A stretch of 64,000 bases of DNA from Manduca sexta (GCF_014839805.1 NC_051120.1:5208001-5272000); one strand, 5' to 3'; shown: positions 43,600 to 56,394, counted from the stretch's first letter. The notes: a model not told the origin generated them from the letters alone. Numbers and translations: made by a program.

Positions 43600-43915
43600 T
43601 TTACTGGTGGTAGGTCTCTCATATGTAAGAGTCCGCCTGGGCAGGTACCACTGCAATGTCTATTTCGGCCACCAAGCAGCTGTGTGTAGTCAATGTTGTA
43701 TTCCGGTTTGAAGGACAGTGTAGCCATTGTAACTACTGGATATATTGAGACTTAACATCTCATGTCTTAGGTTGGCAAGCGTAGTGAAATACAAAACAAT
43801 ATTTTGTAATTCAAGCTGTTGGATGGTGTTTCTATTATTTATGGGTGGTCATATCACTTACTATCAGGCAAACGGCAAGATCGTCTCGTCATTCAAAGCA
43901 TTAAAAAAACGATTT
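43600..43915 (+). repeat. Dispersed repeat family B, long copy
   Basis: It starts TTTACTGGTGGTAGGTCTCT, contains GTGTGTAGTCAATGTTGTAT and TTGGATGGTGTTTCTATTAT, and ends CGTCATTCAAAGCATTAAAA. Lies between cathepsin-like genes 2 and 3. Confidence 0.7.
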
Positions 43916-44760
43916 TCAATTTACTAATAAAATTCCCAATACAGAGAAACTCACAAAGCATTTCATCTATTATTATCGTAATTCCACACTTAAAAATATC
44001 TGCTCAATCTGATTCATTTTGTCTAAAAGCCTGTTTAATTATTCATACGTTTGTTAATCGGCTCGGACACGGAAGCTAACAATAGGCCCCGATGTCCACT
44101 AACAAAAACCCAGTTAAATGAACATTATACATGCAGATTGAATTTTGTTATCCTATTATGTTGTGTTTATTCAGTCAAAGGGTTAGAGGTATTATTGTAG
44201 TTATTTGATTCTGCAGTGTCTTTGAAGGATTGTATTTAAGGAGTACCAAAGGGTACCTTTGTAGATCTATTATTAAAGCTTTGTCATTTGTCTGCTAGTC
44301 TCTCTTGCTGAATTGAATAGAATTGAAATAACAGTAGTAATTATATGTTTTGAAGTGAAATATCTATAGGCGCAGGGATACACCGGATTCTTGGCGTGGC
44401 GACGCTTGCCGTGGTGACGGGTCACCACACTATACTAGTGTATACATATAGTCTTTATACAGTGGAGTGTACGATGTATGATGTATTAATTTAAAATAAA
44501 TGTGTATTTAATAAATAGTCATCATTTTCTTTAAAAAAAATGTAATACTTTATTGTGCTTTCATTTTGTCCAAATCTGGATGCTCAGAAGAGATTATTTC
44601 AGGTTCAAAACTAAGGAAGCTTTATTTGCATTGAAGAATTATGTTGCGCTGATACCATGATGAAGTAGCATATGTAGGAGAGAAAAAGAAGTAGCTTTAA
44701 CTATCAGCATACAAGAGAAAAAAAATATTGCCGTTGAAAAAAAAAATATATCATCAAAAC
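43916..44760. other. Intergenic DNA, no gene seen
   Basis: AT-rich spacer between the cathepsin-like genes. A short GC-richer stretch near 44370-44430 was not identified. Confidence 0.5.
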
Positions 44761-44766
44761 TTTATT
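44761..44766 (-). terminator. Poly(A) signal of cathepsin-like gene 3
   Basis: AATAAA on the minus strand, about 23 nt past the stop. Confidence 0.6.
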
Positions 44767-44788
44767 TTATTATACATACAATAACTGT

Positions 44789-45709
44789 TCAAGCTGGTAC
44801 TCCGGTTAACAAAGCACATTCAAAACAAAGTTCGGGTTGGTGCCTTTTAATTTTTATAGTTCCCTGCTCACCCCACTGCGTTCCCCAACTATTGGCCACT
44901 AGCCAATAGTCTATTCCATTTTCTACGCCATAACCAATGACTCTAACACTATGTCCGCCCTTTTTTTCTCCATATTTATGTTCATATATACCAGAGGAAT
45001 AATCTTTTATATCTGAGTAGACTGTGAATCCAGCTTGTATGGGACCATTGTTGACTAACTCTGCTTTTATTTTGTCATCATTATCGCCTATTAAAAAAAC
45101 GTCTTTGCCTTTATGTTTATCATTTAAATAATTAATACTAGGATCTTTACATTCTTTAACACATATCCCTCGTTTTGATTCGGTTATGTTGTAAGGTTTA
45201 CATTCCTCAGTTACAAGGCCGTCTATAATCCAAAATAAATATGCTCCCAATGGTATACCTCCATTACAAATACCACCAAGGAAGCAGTTGAAGTCTTGTA
45301 CTGATAGACGGACGTGCAAATCTTTGTGTATACATGTCCGGTCTGATGCTACTGTAGCAGTTCCGAATGCCCAGCAGGAGCCGCAATCCCCTTGATCATA
45401 TACTTCCTTTATGGTTTCACAATTAGGCCATTTCTCTCTGGCATCAAAGTTTTCTGGCAGGTCCTTAAATTGTTCTGGATCGTAATATAATTGTTTGACG
45501 CCTGGAATGGGCCCTTTGGTAATCTCGGTTCCAGTTAAATTTCTACCCTCAAGATAAGGGTAGTCGATGATTTTCCAACTATAGTTTTGGCTGTTGAAGT
45601 ATTCTATGAACTGGTCCTTCGGTAGCAGCAAGTGCATTCGATTCAGCTCTGGGTCGAACGTGCAAGCTGAGAACTGGGCCAGCGCCGCCAGCAGTAACAC
45701 ACGTAGCAT
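44789..45709 (-). CDS. Cathepsin B-like cysteine protease 3, intronless, 306 aa
   Basis: Third tandem paralogue. The start MLRVLLLAALAQFSAC at 45709 is preferred to an ATG four codons upstream by alignment with gene 2. Propeptide: YFNSQNYSWKI. Mature start near LPENFDAREKW. Triad intact: Gln106/Cys112 (DQGDCGSCWAF), His253 (GGHSVRVIGYG), Asn273 (VANSWGTQWG). It keeps ICNGGIP as in typical cathepsin B. The LSEQD of its sisters is LSVQD here, a change at a conserved site. The occluding-loop region (ECKPYNITESKRGICVKEC) is short, lacks the His-His pair and has Lys for Arg. NITE and NLTG are possible N-glycosylation sites. No introns. Likely secreted. Confidence 0.92.
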   Translation of the reverse strand: MLRVLLLAALAQFSACTFDPELNRMHLLLPKDQFIEYFNSQNYSWKIIDYPYLEGRNLTGTEITKGPIPGVKQLYYDPEQFKDLPENFDAREKWPNCETIKEVYDQGDCGSCWAFGTATVASDRTCIHKDLHVRLSVQDFNCFLGGICNGGIPLGAYLFWIIDGLVTEECKPYNITESKRGICVKECKDPSINYLNDKHKGKDVFLIGDNDDKIKAELVNNGPIQAGFTVYSDIKDYSSGIYEHKYGEKKGGHSVRVIGYGVENGIDYWLVANSWGTQWGEQGTIKIKRHQPELCFECALLTGVPA

Positions 45710-45723
45710 GATGCCGGTCAAAA

Positions 45724-45755
45724 TGAATATACTTACACTGCTCCAATATATATAG
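45724..45755 (-). promoter_or_regulatory. TATA box and initiator of cathepsin-like gene 3
   Basis: TATATATAT on the minus strand (45746-45754) lies about 29 nt upstream of TTCATTT, an initiator-like site, just before the ATG region. Confidence 0.55.
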
Positions 45756-45764
45756 ATGTGCCAC

Positions 45765-47168
45765 GAATTCGGATGTGATTTTTTATATGAATTCCTTGTG
45801 AAATATTCTAGTTATATGATGATATGTGCCTCATTAAATATAAAAATTCCATCTTATCTAGCATTCTTGTCCACTACTGTTATTCCGAGTATTTTTATTA
45901 CAAAAAGTAGCAAGGTAGCAGCCTTTGTCTACACTTTACAGCCGAAAGTAATTTACTAACACCTCTAAAATTGATACCTCTGTTTCAAAGATGTGATTGA
46001 AACTGAATCACGATTTTGACAATTTTTTTTTAATTTCGTAATTTTATAAAAACTGCTCAACCCCTTGAATATAGGGAATATACTTAGGTCCCTCGTAGCA
46101 CCAAGGCAACAATCTGCTTGCTTGCATATTTTGTGGACAAAATGATTCTCAAAACATAATATTATACAGTACATAAAATTAAAAACAAACGTTATATTAT
46201 CCCACAAGAAGATTTTCAATTCAGATCTTTATAAAAATAACATGTTGGTGGTTATTTTATTAGGGCCCTATGTTTCCCGAAACGTTTTGCTAATGCCTAT
46301 TTACTCCTGAAATGGGAAAATAGCCCCCTGTTGGGTCGTACTGATGAACTTACTCCAAATGTAAGGAATGCGTGACTTGAAAACATTTAAGGAAGGTAAA
46401 TAGTAATGGTTTTCAATAACTTAAGGTTTTTATGTACTTACCCTTTTCGGTAGGAAGAGTCTAATTCGTGAAGAATATTCTTTGAGTTTGGACTTTATCT
46501 GGTACAAGTTGATAAAGTCAATATCAGTTATCCAATACCTACGATAGAGTTATTTTATTTTCATTTTTTTCTTATTAATGAGTCCATACGTAATAATATT
46601 ATAAGCAGTAATTAGGTTATAAGGAACTGTGTGGTTGGCATATCCTTGATGGATACCTTGTACTTAATAAAGAAAATTTGATAGAAATAAATGGCGCTTC
46701 ATTAGTATTGATTGATTTTTTATTTGAATTGACTAGTATTGCAAAATTATGACCATGAATGCTATTTATAGAGTTTTTTTTTTATTTTATGATCATTTAA
46801 CCTTATTTCAGTCCTACAATATAACAGGGACTTATTTTCATATATAAGATACCCACATAAAACATCTTTCGTATTGAAAACTAGGTGTAACTCATGGCTT
46901 CTTACACATTACAAGCCTTCCTAGCTACATGTCACTATTACCTTACTGATTCATAGTGCTATCGATACCACGCCTTCGCTATCTATTTTAGAAATCAAAT
47001 AAAGATTCGATTATATTCTGTGGTAGTAAGTTACTAGTATAAATAGTAGGCGACGTGTTAATTTAAGAAATAGTCTGTGTGTGCCAAATATCCAAATTCG
47101 TTTAGTTGTTTTTGTATAAACATTCTAAAGTGCATTTTCACAAATAAACATATTATATAATATCATCA
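45765..47168. other. Intergenic DNA, no gene seen
   Basis: AT-rich. Open frames up to 84 codons have no recognised motif. Confidence 0.5.
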
Positions 47169-47169
47169 A

Positions 47170-47468
47170 TGTATTATATAATGTTTCACTGCTGGGCACG
47201 GGGCTTCACTACTACTGAGAGGTTTAGGCCTCAGTCCACCACGCTGGTCTAGTGCGGGTTGGTCGACTTCACATACCCTCGAAATTGTCATGGGGAACTG
47301 ACGTATGAAGGTTTCCTCACGATGTTTTCCTTCACCGTTAAAGCAAGCGATAATTCACAAAGAATACACACATAACTTTAGAAAAATCAGAGGTGCGTGC
47401 CCTAGGGTTTTGAACTTGCGGGCTATCGTCTCGGCAGTCCGTTCCACTCCCAACTAAGCTATCGCCGC
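47170..47468 (-). repeat. tRNA-derived SINE (family A), diverged
   Basis: The 3' end (GTATTATATA...GGGCACGG) and 5' end (CTATCGCCGC) are both present with many substitutions; box B is changed. An older copy. Confidence 0.82.
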
Positions 47469-47825
47469 TTTTAGTTAAAGTAAACATATGAAGTTAGCCC
47501 ATACTTTCCTGTATTTTTATCAATCGAAATCAAGACCTATTAAATACGTAACTCATTAGAAAACTCAACAAAACATTAAGAAACACCCATATATGAAATG
47601 TGCAGATGATGTGCAGATATGATTTTGCGGTTAGGTATATCTTAGGTATTACGTTTGATACTAAGTCTGGCTTCGTATAGCCAGTGATTAACGACGTGCT
47701 GGCGATGACAGCCGGGCGGAAGGTAAAGCCTTGCATTTATATACAGCGTGTTCTTTATTATTTCGCTTCATGAAAATTGATGAGAGAGTGAGCAGCTGTT
47801 TTATGTGTTATAACTTTAAGTATAT

Positions 47826-48090
47826 GCTGCTGCCTCGGTGGCGTAGTTGTATTGCATGTCCGGTACAATAGCGCTCTGAGGTCCTGGGTTCGAATCCCGG
47901 GTCGGGCAAAGTGATATTTGGGTTTTTCTGCTCAGTATCAGCCCGGAGTCTGGAATTTGTGCCCGATATGGCGATAGGCTCGCCCCCTATCACATCATGG
48001 GACGGAACATACTTGGCGAAAAGTGGGTGCCCTAGTTGCGCCTCTGCATACCCCTTCGGGGATAAAATGCGTGATGTTATGTATGTAACT
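47826..48090 (+). repeat. tRNA-derived SINE, third type, copy 1
   Basis: The head has GTGGCGTAGTTGT (box A-like) and GGGTTCGAATCCCGGGTCGG (box B). The tail has GCGCCTCTGCATACCCCTTC. A related copy follows at 48110-48340. Confidence 0.72.
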
Positions 48091-48109
48091 TTAAGTATAT
48101 TCTATGTTT

Positions 48110-48340
48110 CTGTTTAAGTGGCGTAGTTGTATTACGGTAGGACTGTTGAGGTTTCGGGTTTGATACCCGGCTCGGGCAAAGTAATATTGGGTTTGTCTAT
48201 TCAGTATCAGCTGCCATGTAATTTCGACCCAATATTGCCATAGGCTCATCTATATAATATTATAGGATGAAATAGACACGTAGAAAGTGGGTCCACCAGT
48301 TTCGCGTCTGCCTATCCCTTCGAAGATAAAAGCGTTAGTG
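48110..48340 (+). repeat. tRNA-derived SINE, third type, copy 2
   Basis: It repeats the plan of the 47826 copy (GTGGCGTAGTTGTATTACGG, CGGGTTTGATACCCGGCTCG, TTTCGCGTCTGCCTATCCCT) with about 25% change. The two copies lie head to tail. Confidence 0.7.
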
Positions 48341-48654
48341 TGTGTGGCTGTGTATTTTGTTTATTACAGTAATAATATTATATTTCCATATAAAGTAGTA
48401 ACTAATAATAAGTAGATAATTTTAAATCTATTCTTCAAGAATTCTTGAAAAGAAATATTTAATTCCACACGGATAAGCATTTTTAACTGCTGAAATATTT
48501 ATGTAGTAAATTTGAATACATAAATATACATGATATATTTCCTCTACGCATAGAATTTTTAAATGGCCCATTAAGCTACTTATTTTTCATTTTCACGCAG
48601 CAGTGTAGCTCAATTTTAATCTTTAACGAAAACCATTCTATGAACATCACTCAA

Positions 48655-48900
48655 TTTTTTTTACGGTAGTGGTGAAGTGTCCCCCCACTGCACCTAATGG
48701 TGAGTGGATTGGGGTCTAATAGAAAGTCGACTGACGAGAGATGATTACCCCTCAGGCAGTCGACACAATTATGCCGGCCTGTTGGAACCGGATATACACA
48801 GGCTGATTTCGGAGCGCGACACACTTACGTAGGCCACTATGGCGGGTTTTAACACCTTGTGTACGGTGATCGCTATCCGGGCACATATTTAAAACTTTTG
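48655..48900 (+). repeat. Dispersed repeat family C, long copy
   Basis: It runs from CACTGCACCTAATGGTGAGT through GTCGACTGACGAGAGATGAT and AGTCGACACAATTATGCCGG to GTGTACGGTGATCGCTATCC. An internal GTCGACTG/CAGTCGAC pair can form a stem. Confidence 0.7.
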
Positions 48901-51189
48901 AGAGAGAGAAGATTGAAGTTTAAATCGTATTATTGCTCATTGATATTCCATTTCATATTTTGTTAACAAAAAGTTCAAATTAACATATTTTGACTAACAT
49001 GTTTTTACTAATGGAAAATATAGACGTTATAGACTAGAACTAATTTGACATCGACTCATTTTCGACCATACTGTAGGTTGAATCCTTTTTGCGTATCTCC
49101 GACCATATATCATACCACCAGCACTGTTAGTAATATTGTATGTATATGTAGTTATAGCATTATATGTATATGTAGTTATAATATTTTATTGTTAGCGTAT
49201 TCACAAATCACCCTGTATAACCAAGGTATATCTAAGATGAGTTGGCATGTCTGGCCTGCGCACCACTTGAACTGTCAATTAGAAGATATTGAGAACGGAT
49301 GATTGACGAGTGCACCTTACAGTTAACAACCACTGCGATTTATAACTGTGAAACTAGAAACGGAATTGGATATTCTTGTGAGTTATTTTAAAAATTGTTA
49401 TGACTAATAGTTATGAAAAAGTAGATATACAGCCTTTTAAAAAGGGAGGCAAAGATATAAGACGTAATGGACAAATGATGGTAAAAAAACTAACTAGTGT
49501 AACTACTGGATATAATAAGACTTAATCTCAGGATGGCGAGCGCAGTGAAATACCAAACAATACTTTGTAATTCAGGGTGTTGGATAGTGTTTCTACTGTT
49601 TATGGGCAGTCGTATCGCTTTCTAACAGGCGAACGGCAAGCTCGTCTCGTCATTCAAAGCAAAAGAAAAAGTGAGTCCGGAGTTCCTTTTCCGCTTTCTT
49701 CTTCGGTTAGTCATCACTTAGGTAGCTACGTGAAGGTTAGCTAGGTTAAGGCCTATTTATCCTCACCGGTGAGAATTGCGATATGTCCTTTATATTATTT
49801 TTTTAAATTATAGGTATATAATATTTTCTCGTCTTACCTGCCAGCTAGAGCATCTTGTTTTAGCTACATTGTACTTTCCTTTTTATTTTAGTTCTAGCAT
49901 CAATAAAACGTAATATAAGTAACTCTTCATTATAATAATTAAAATTGTATACCTGCCATGAGTGCAACTATGTTTGTACGTCTACATGTCTAATAGATTA
50001 TTTAGAGCGAAATTAGTGCATTCCTTTTTCCCATACTTATTTGATATTTCGTCCTGTGACAGGGGTCAACCTTTCAGACAGTGTATAAACTAATTGTACG
50101 CCGTAAAAGAGCAATGCTCGATGTATACTCTCGCACACAGGATCATAACAAAAATAATCAAAACATCCGCTACCTTGCTTACATTAAAAATCATAATTTA
50201 ATATAAATTGTTACAGAATCAAATTCGTTACAAATCATGCTTAAAGTATGAAAGAGATCAACTCGGCCTGTTCGCAATAAAGCGATAAATAACAATTCGT
50301 GCAGATATATCGCGCTGGCAGGCGATACACCAAATGGACGATTAACAGATCGGTGGTTAATAGCTCACGCGTTACTAGGGTTGTCACGTCATGATGAATT
50401 TATAAATGCCAAAGTTAGTGCTGTTTTTTAAAAACTGCTGATTTTGATGCCAGGCTTATATTCCAGTATACTTTTTATTCCTGAATACAATACACTTCAT
50501 TTCATTTCATAGTGGTTTATTCATTCTGGTAAAAGTCTTTCTCTTTGATAGCCAGCATAACACAAGTTTTTCGATATGCTCATACTGCTAAAATTGCAAG
50601 AGGTTTGGATGTTTATTAGATTATAATCAATTGAGATATAATAACAGTCACGGATTCAGCAATCAACTCATAATATTGAACGCCATATAAAGTTATAAAA
50701 GCCGGTTATAAAAAAAATATTTCGGGGAAGAAAATATATTCTTTACAGTATTCTGTGTAATAAATAATAAGTTATCAATCGAAGATCATTTTACATATAT
50801 ATTATTGTTATTGTTTTATTAACCTAAATAATTATTGTATTCACTTGACCTCTCATTTTCTTTTTTTATATCCATCACATGGTTGTCTAGAAGATATTGC
50901 CTAAAGTGATAAGACCGGCATTTATACTAATTGTTTTATTTTATAAAAAAAAAATTACTTGCGTGCAAAAAAGTAGGAATAAATAACAAAAATAAATCTA
51001 ATTTAGTTTTGACAACCCTAAGTAATAATCAAATTGTATTGCGTGTATCGGAACAGCTTTATGACCGTAAAGGCGTTTTAATCATGCGCCCATTGTTGAT
51101 ATTGTAATGAAGGATCGCTCGTTCCGGCTTTGTGATTTAGAGTTCTGCCATTTTTATACCTTTTGGGATGGTATTTGGTGAAATCTGTT
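48901..51189. other. Intergenic region with one family B fragment
   Basis: A family B fragment lies at about 49495-49670 (+). Otherwise AT-rich DNA with no recognised gene. Confidence 0.5.
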
Positions 51190-51310
51190 GGTCTTTTATT
51201 GCTTTTCACGATATGGTAAGCAATACGACCGCTCATGAACAGTAGAAACACCATCCAACACCTTGAATTACAAAGTATTGTTTGATGTTCCACTGCGCTT
51301 GCTGTCCTAA
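51190..51310 (-). repeat. Family B fragment
   Basis: ACAGTAGAAACACCATCCAA and ACAAAGTATTG match the family B body in reverse orientation. Confidence 0.65.
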
Positions 51311-51344
51311 TAAAACATGACATGTTAAAATTAAACAATTTTTC

Positions 51345-51520
51345 GGATTTTATGGCTGTTTTTAATATTATAATTTTCTCCGTACGTTTCGAAGACTTTT
51401 CAACCTTCGTGGTCTTGGCTGAGATGTTGGTCATCCAAAAAGTCAAAGTTACGACATCTACCTACATTTTACAATTATACAACTTTTTAAAAACCGCGAT
51501 AAATGTGTAAAAAAGTTTTA
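51345..51520. repeat. MITE family E, diverged
   Basis: CCGTACGTTTCGAAGACTTT then CCTTCGTGGTC and ACCGCGATAAATGTG match the family; the terminal repeats are eroded. Confidence 0.55.
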
Positions 51521-51632
51521 TTTTAATATACCGAAATCATTTCTCAGTGAAGACACTCATATATACAGTTGACGCTAATTATTTTTACCAAGATATTCCT
51601 CATACTAATCTCCAATTATTTGAATGTATACC

Positions 51633-51797
51633 ATCGCTTGCTTTAACGGTAAAGGAAAACATCGCGAGGAAACCTGCATACGCGAGAATTCTCTATAGGA
51701 ATTTTGAGGGTGTGTGAAGTCTACCAATCCACACTAGGAGTAGTAGAGGATGTCCATGCTCAGTAGTGGGACAGTATATAATATAGCATTGATATTA
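51633..51797 (+). repeat. Family A SINE, 5'-truncated
   Basis: It starts inside the body (GCTTTAACGGTAAAGGAAAA) and runs to the TATAATATAGCATTGATATT tail. The tRNA head is missing. Confidence 0.78.
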
Positions 51798-52461
51798 TCA
51801 TACGAAATTACATCACAAGAGAACAATGAAAACTAGCATACTTTGATTCACAAAATCCAATATCAAACTCCATTAAAAAGGTAACATCAAAGAAATACAT
51901 TCGAACAGTAAAAACTGTCATTAATTACTGACGCCGAAGGGGCCAAGACTTAACCCTTTTAATGCGGGGGCAAAAAATACCCTCGAGTAATTTTCATGTA
52001 CTCGTAAATTCTTTTAAAGTTATTGTTTCCTTGGAAAAAAGGGACGCAGAAATATTGCAATATTAGCGTTTGATGTTTGCCAGACGCCGATTTCTTTTCT
52101 ATTTTGCGGGAGTTATTGAAGTGTTAATGTTTGAGGGTTGGAGTATTAACAAAAATCAATAATAAGTGACAGGATGTAATTAAAAATTGTTTTGGTGGAG
52201 CGTAATGAGAAATCTTAAAGGATTTTTTCGTATTAACGATTAACAGAATTTTGGATTTGAATTAATGATCTGAGATCGAAGGCTTAATGCGCGCGACTCG
52301 AGGTTCTTAATTCTGATTTATTTTTTGTCAATCAAAGTTTTCTAGAAAGAATAGTTCACTACCTTAGTCAAGTCCAGCCGCGGTGGTTCACTTTTAATAA
52401 TTATAATATAAATAACGCTGCAATTTCCTTTTTATATTAAATTGAGCAAGTTATATGCTAA
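51798..52461. other. Intergenic DNA, no gene seen
   Basis: AT-rich; no recognised feature. Confidence 0.5.
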
Positions 52462-53087
52462 TCTATACTTATATAAAGCTGAAGAGTTTGTTTGATTGAA
52501 CGCGCTAATCTCAAGAACTACCGGGTCGAATTGAAAAATTATCTTAGTGTTAGAAAGCCCATTTATTGAGGAAGGCTATAGAACATGAAATCCCGGAAAA
52601 ATATATAACGGTGTAAGGAAGCCGAAGGTTTGTCGAATCACGGGACAGTGAAACACATGTGTTGTAATAATAATAATCTATTCCACAAAGAACCGCCGTG
52701 TCCCGAATGCAGTCCCACACAATGGAAGCTACTTATAAGCGCGACTTTAAAGTTATAACTAAAAACAGCTGTGTCAAGATAATGTCCAGCAAATGTCTCC
52801 GGGCGGAAAGCACGCACTGAAGCACTAAGATGGGGAGCTGGGGAGTACAATGTGCGTTGTCGCGTCATGCCATAACTAATAATTCTTCCCAACCTCTTGT
52901 TTCGTCGGAAAATTTTGACATCGCGATTTACAATTTCTCATTTTCGTTGCAGCGCCATCTATTGGTCGTTTGCGATGATCTTGATTGCAAAATCAATAAA
53001 GGTGGCGCTGCTTGTTCTATTTGTTACAACGGGACTTTTATCCCTGAGATACTTCCTCACGCGGGCGAATTCGCGAGCAAAATCTAG
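52462..53087 (+). mobile_element. Non-autonomous Helitron with unrelated central segment (H3)
   Basis: It starts TCTATACTTATATAAAGCTG after an A and ends GCGAGCAAAATCTAG before a T. The first 170 bp (CTGAAGAGTTTGTTTGATTG, GCGCTAATCTCAAGAACTAC) and the last 150 bp (GGGACTTTTATCCCTGAGAT, CACGCGGGCGAATTCGCGAG) follow a plan common in lepidopteran Helitrons. The middle, about 52635-52900, is less AT-rich and unrelated to other copies here. The palindrome GCGAATTCGC near the 3' end could be the terminal hairpin. Confidence 0.78.
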
Positions 53088-53578
53088 TACTTCATACACT
53101 AATAAAATTTACGTTCTGACACATTCTTCTATTGTAAATCAAAAACAGTAGCATTTTAAAATCACAACAACAAAATTTAAAACTAAACGCAAAGAACAAA
53201 ACAATACATACTCTTAAAATAAATCAGCAACTGAAACAATTCAATTATTTTGTCTATTTTAAAGTGAAACAATTGCATGTCGCACGTAGAGAGGTAATGT
53301 CCACGTCTGTTTTCTTACGTGATCTGAATTCACACAGAGTTTAATAAGCAATGTCTTGTTTAATCTAACATGAGCATTGGAGCGTTATTTTGTAAACTTT
53401 TGTTTATTTTACGTATTTTAATTAAATTTCTTGAGTTAATAGATTTTGTGCTTGCAACTTACTTGGGTACAACATTAGTTTTAAGAGAGATGAGTGGTGC
53501 AAACACGACTTTATTCAATTAATGTAAAGTTTAGATTGCAACACAAATACTATTTTAAGTTATTTTAGTAGTTTGGAC
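53088..53578. other. Intergenic DNA, no gene seen
   Basis: AT-rich; no recognised feature. Confidence 0.5.
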
Positions 53579-53735
53579 TGGTACGGACTGCCGAGACGAA
53601 TGTCCGCAGGTTCAAAACCCAAGGGCACACACCTCTGACTTTTCTAAAGTGAAGTATTCTTTGTGAGTTATGGCGTGCTTAACGATAAAGAAAACATCGT
53701 GAGGAAACCTACATACTAGAGAAGTTTTATATAAG
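53579..53735 (+). repeat. Family A SINE, truncated at both ends
   Basis: TACGGACTGCCGAGACGAAT through GAGGAAACCTACATACTAGA matches the head and body; box A and the 3' third are missing. Confidence 0.75.
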
Positions 53736-54404
53736 AAAATATTATTTAAAGAATCAACCTAAAATATTTTATAAATTAATTTTCGCACTAACAAGTGACA
53801 ACTCACGAAAATGCAGTGGAGACAATTTTATATTCTAATACAGTGAAATTGAATACAAATTTGTTTACGTGCTGAATCCCACATTTCATTTTGATATATT
53901 TCCTGTCGATGTGGGACAAATGATGAATGGTGCAGTGTGCTTTATAAAAAATTAAATTCGTTGTAAGAATATCCATTTTGATTATTATGCCTGTCAATAA
54001 ATATAATATATTTCATGGATGTGTGGTTTCGAATTCACCTGAAGTAGAAAAATAGTCCTTATTCGCTTTTTATTTATATATTTTTTTAAATTATAAGAAA
54101 TTTGATAGCATTAAAAAATGCTATTCGTATTTTAGAAACATGCCTTTGATTTAGCTGGAGTGAAACCAATAAGGTAAAACAATGATAATAAAAAAAACGA
54201 CAAACAATTCTAAGGTTAAGGTTATTCCTTGTAGTGCGGTCTATCTTTGGATATATCTCTGATTTCACAGATGTTACTATTATTATTATTATGGCTACAG
54301 ATTATGTGTTTTAAGTGTAAATTTTTCCTACTTACACCTGGCGCCGAGAAGAAAAAAATCTATGTGCTTAAAATATGGCAAAAAAACACGGTACGACTTC
54401 ACTT
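53736..54404. other. Intergenic DNA, no gene seen
   Basis: AT-rich; no recognised feature. Confidence 0.5.
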
Positions 54405-54552
54405 TCCTGAGACATGAGATGTTAAGTCTCATTATGTCCAGTAGTTGGCTATGTCCTTCGAACCGGAACACAACAGTGACTACACACTGCTGCTTGGCGG
54501 CAAAAATAGACGTTGCGGTGGTACCTACCCAGGCGGACTTTTACATATGAGA
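54405..54552 (-). repeat. Family B fragment (5' part)
   Basis: AACACAACAGTGACTACACA and GGTACCTACCCAGGCGGACT match the family B start in reverse orientation. Confidence 0.65.
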
Positions 54553-55978
54553 GTATGAATGTGTATTTATTTTATTGTGATTGGTTGAGAAACTACCACG
54601 TGACGCATTGATCTCTCGATCAATAAACATCAAAATTAAACATCCACGTACGATTCGTGTTTTGGGACATTCTAAATTACACTCATTGAATAAGATTAAA
54701 ATGATTAAATTCAGATCCTTTCCGTATACAACTGACCAGTATCCTTTGAAATAATCTTTAAAATTAAAGAAGATTAATTCCACGGACAAACACAGATCTT
54801 TTTGATGTATCAATTTAAAATATATATTTTACCTCGCCCTTTCAAACCTTCATTATAAGGGACACCGTGTGTAGAAATCAAAGGGCTATTTTGACATGTT
54901 GACAAATAATCTAAAAATAGTTCGATTTTTACATACGAAATTGAACTTTATTGGAATGAAATAAGGTTTTATAAACGTCTGCCTGTTTGCCAAAGGTTTT
55001 TTGTATTGCCAAGGGATTGGATGCGATTTATTGTGAAATCGGAAGTAGACGGTTTTGTATGATTGGTAAATATCAATGAAAGAGTTTGGATAAGCGGCTT
55101 ATTTGATATTTACGGACCAGTGGGTACTGTTAACTGTGTGTTTTGGAAATCAATTGAAAATATTTTGGTTGTCCGGTGAGCAGAGACGATGTTTGTAAGG
55201 AATAATGTTTATGTCGGCTGACTAGGAAAATAAAAACCCTGCTTTAATGTCGTGCTAAGCGCAAAAGCGGCGAATCAGAGAAAACCTTATTTCGAGATAA
55301 TCGAAGTTTTGTAAATATAGTTTTATAGTTTTGTATGTAAAACTGAGATAGAGACACTCTTGTAAGGTTTCTTTAACAAGTGGGTGGGTAGTGGGTGGTC
55401 CAGTGGATGGGTATTTCTTTAAGCTATCTGCCGACATAAAAATCAAGATTTTGATTTTTTTTAAGATACCAGTTGCAGTTTAGGTGCCACTTACTTTTTC
55501 GTTCTAAATTTAACCTTGTTAATACAAGAAATTAGAGTTATTTTACCAGTACATGGCAAGATTTTTAATTTTCCTGTTCAGGCTAATAATATAATGCCAA
55601 ATTTGGAGAGAAGGTGGCTTTGGGAGAAGGTGTGTAGTACTTGGACTATTGACTAGTACATATAATATTATATTATACAGTATTCCAAGTCTATGAAAGC
55701 ATCTACCATTGAAAAATGTAAGAGTTACAATGTTAGATATGGAAATCGAACTTGCTACCTTTCAAAACACCAAGCGCAAACGTCGAAAAAAAATTAATCA
55801 CATTTATAACAAAAAGGTGACATGATATACAACCGAGGAATCGAACCGCGCATCTATTCATCATGGCGGCGAAATAAAACGTTTTCCGATACAACACGGT
55901 CTAATGTTTTAAACATTATCATGCCGCAGCGTGTAGGGTTCCGCGGAGGTAAAATTGTTTCTTATAATAAAACGAAAA
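54553..55978. other. Intergenic DNA, no gene seen
   Basis: AT-rich. Open frames up to 90 codons show no motif. Confidence 0.5.
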
Positions 55979-56146
55979 GCGGCGATAGCCTAGTTGGTTG
56001 TGAGACGGACTGCTGAGACTGAGAAAGTCGCAGGTTCAAAACCCAAGGCCACGCATCTCTGACTTTTTTAAACTTATGAGTGTATTTGTGAATTATCGCT
56101 TGTTTTAGCGGTGAAGGAATAATTACCTCTCAGTAGTAGAGGACAG
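55979..56146 (+). repeat. Family A SINE with internal deletion
   Basis: The head GCGGCGATAGCCTAGTTGGT and box B AGGTTCAAAACC are followed by a shortened body that jumps from GTGAAGGAAT to CTCTCAGTAGTAGAGGACAG. Confidence 0.75.
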
Positions 56147-56394
56147 CGGCGACTCAGCTGAAAACAGGCGCTCAAATGACAGCTCAAGTTTTGTTTATTA
56201 AGTAGTTCAATACTCTAAACGTCTACTTAAGACCCTAGTCAAAAGTGAACTTAGTTAATATGGCCCTAATGTCTTATATCTCAAGGTGACAAATTCAGTG
56301 TAGCGCCTTGTAATATTTTACTCAAGGTTCTGGTGTTACTTCTGTTCATGGGCGCTCATGACGTGTAGTGTCAGATGAGCACTAGCTCCTCTTT

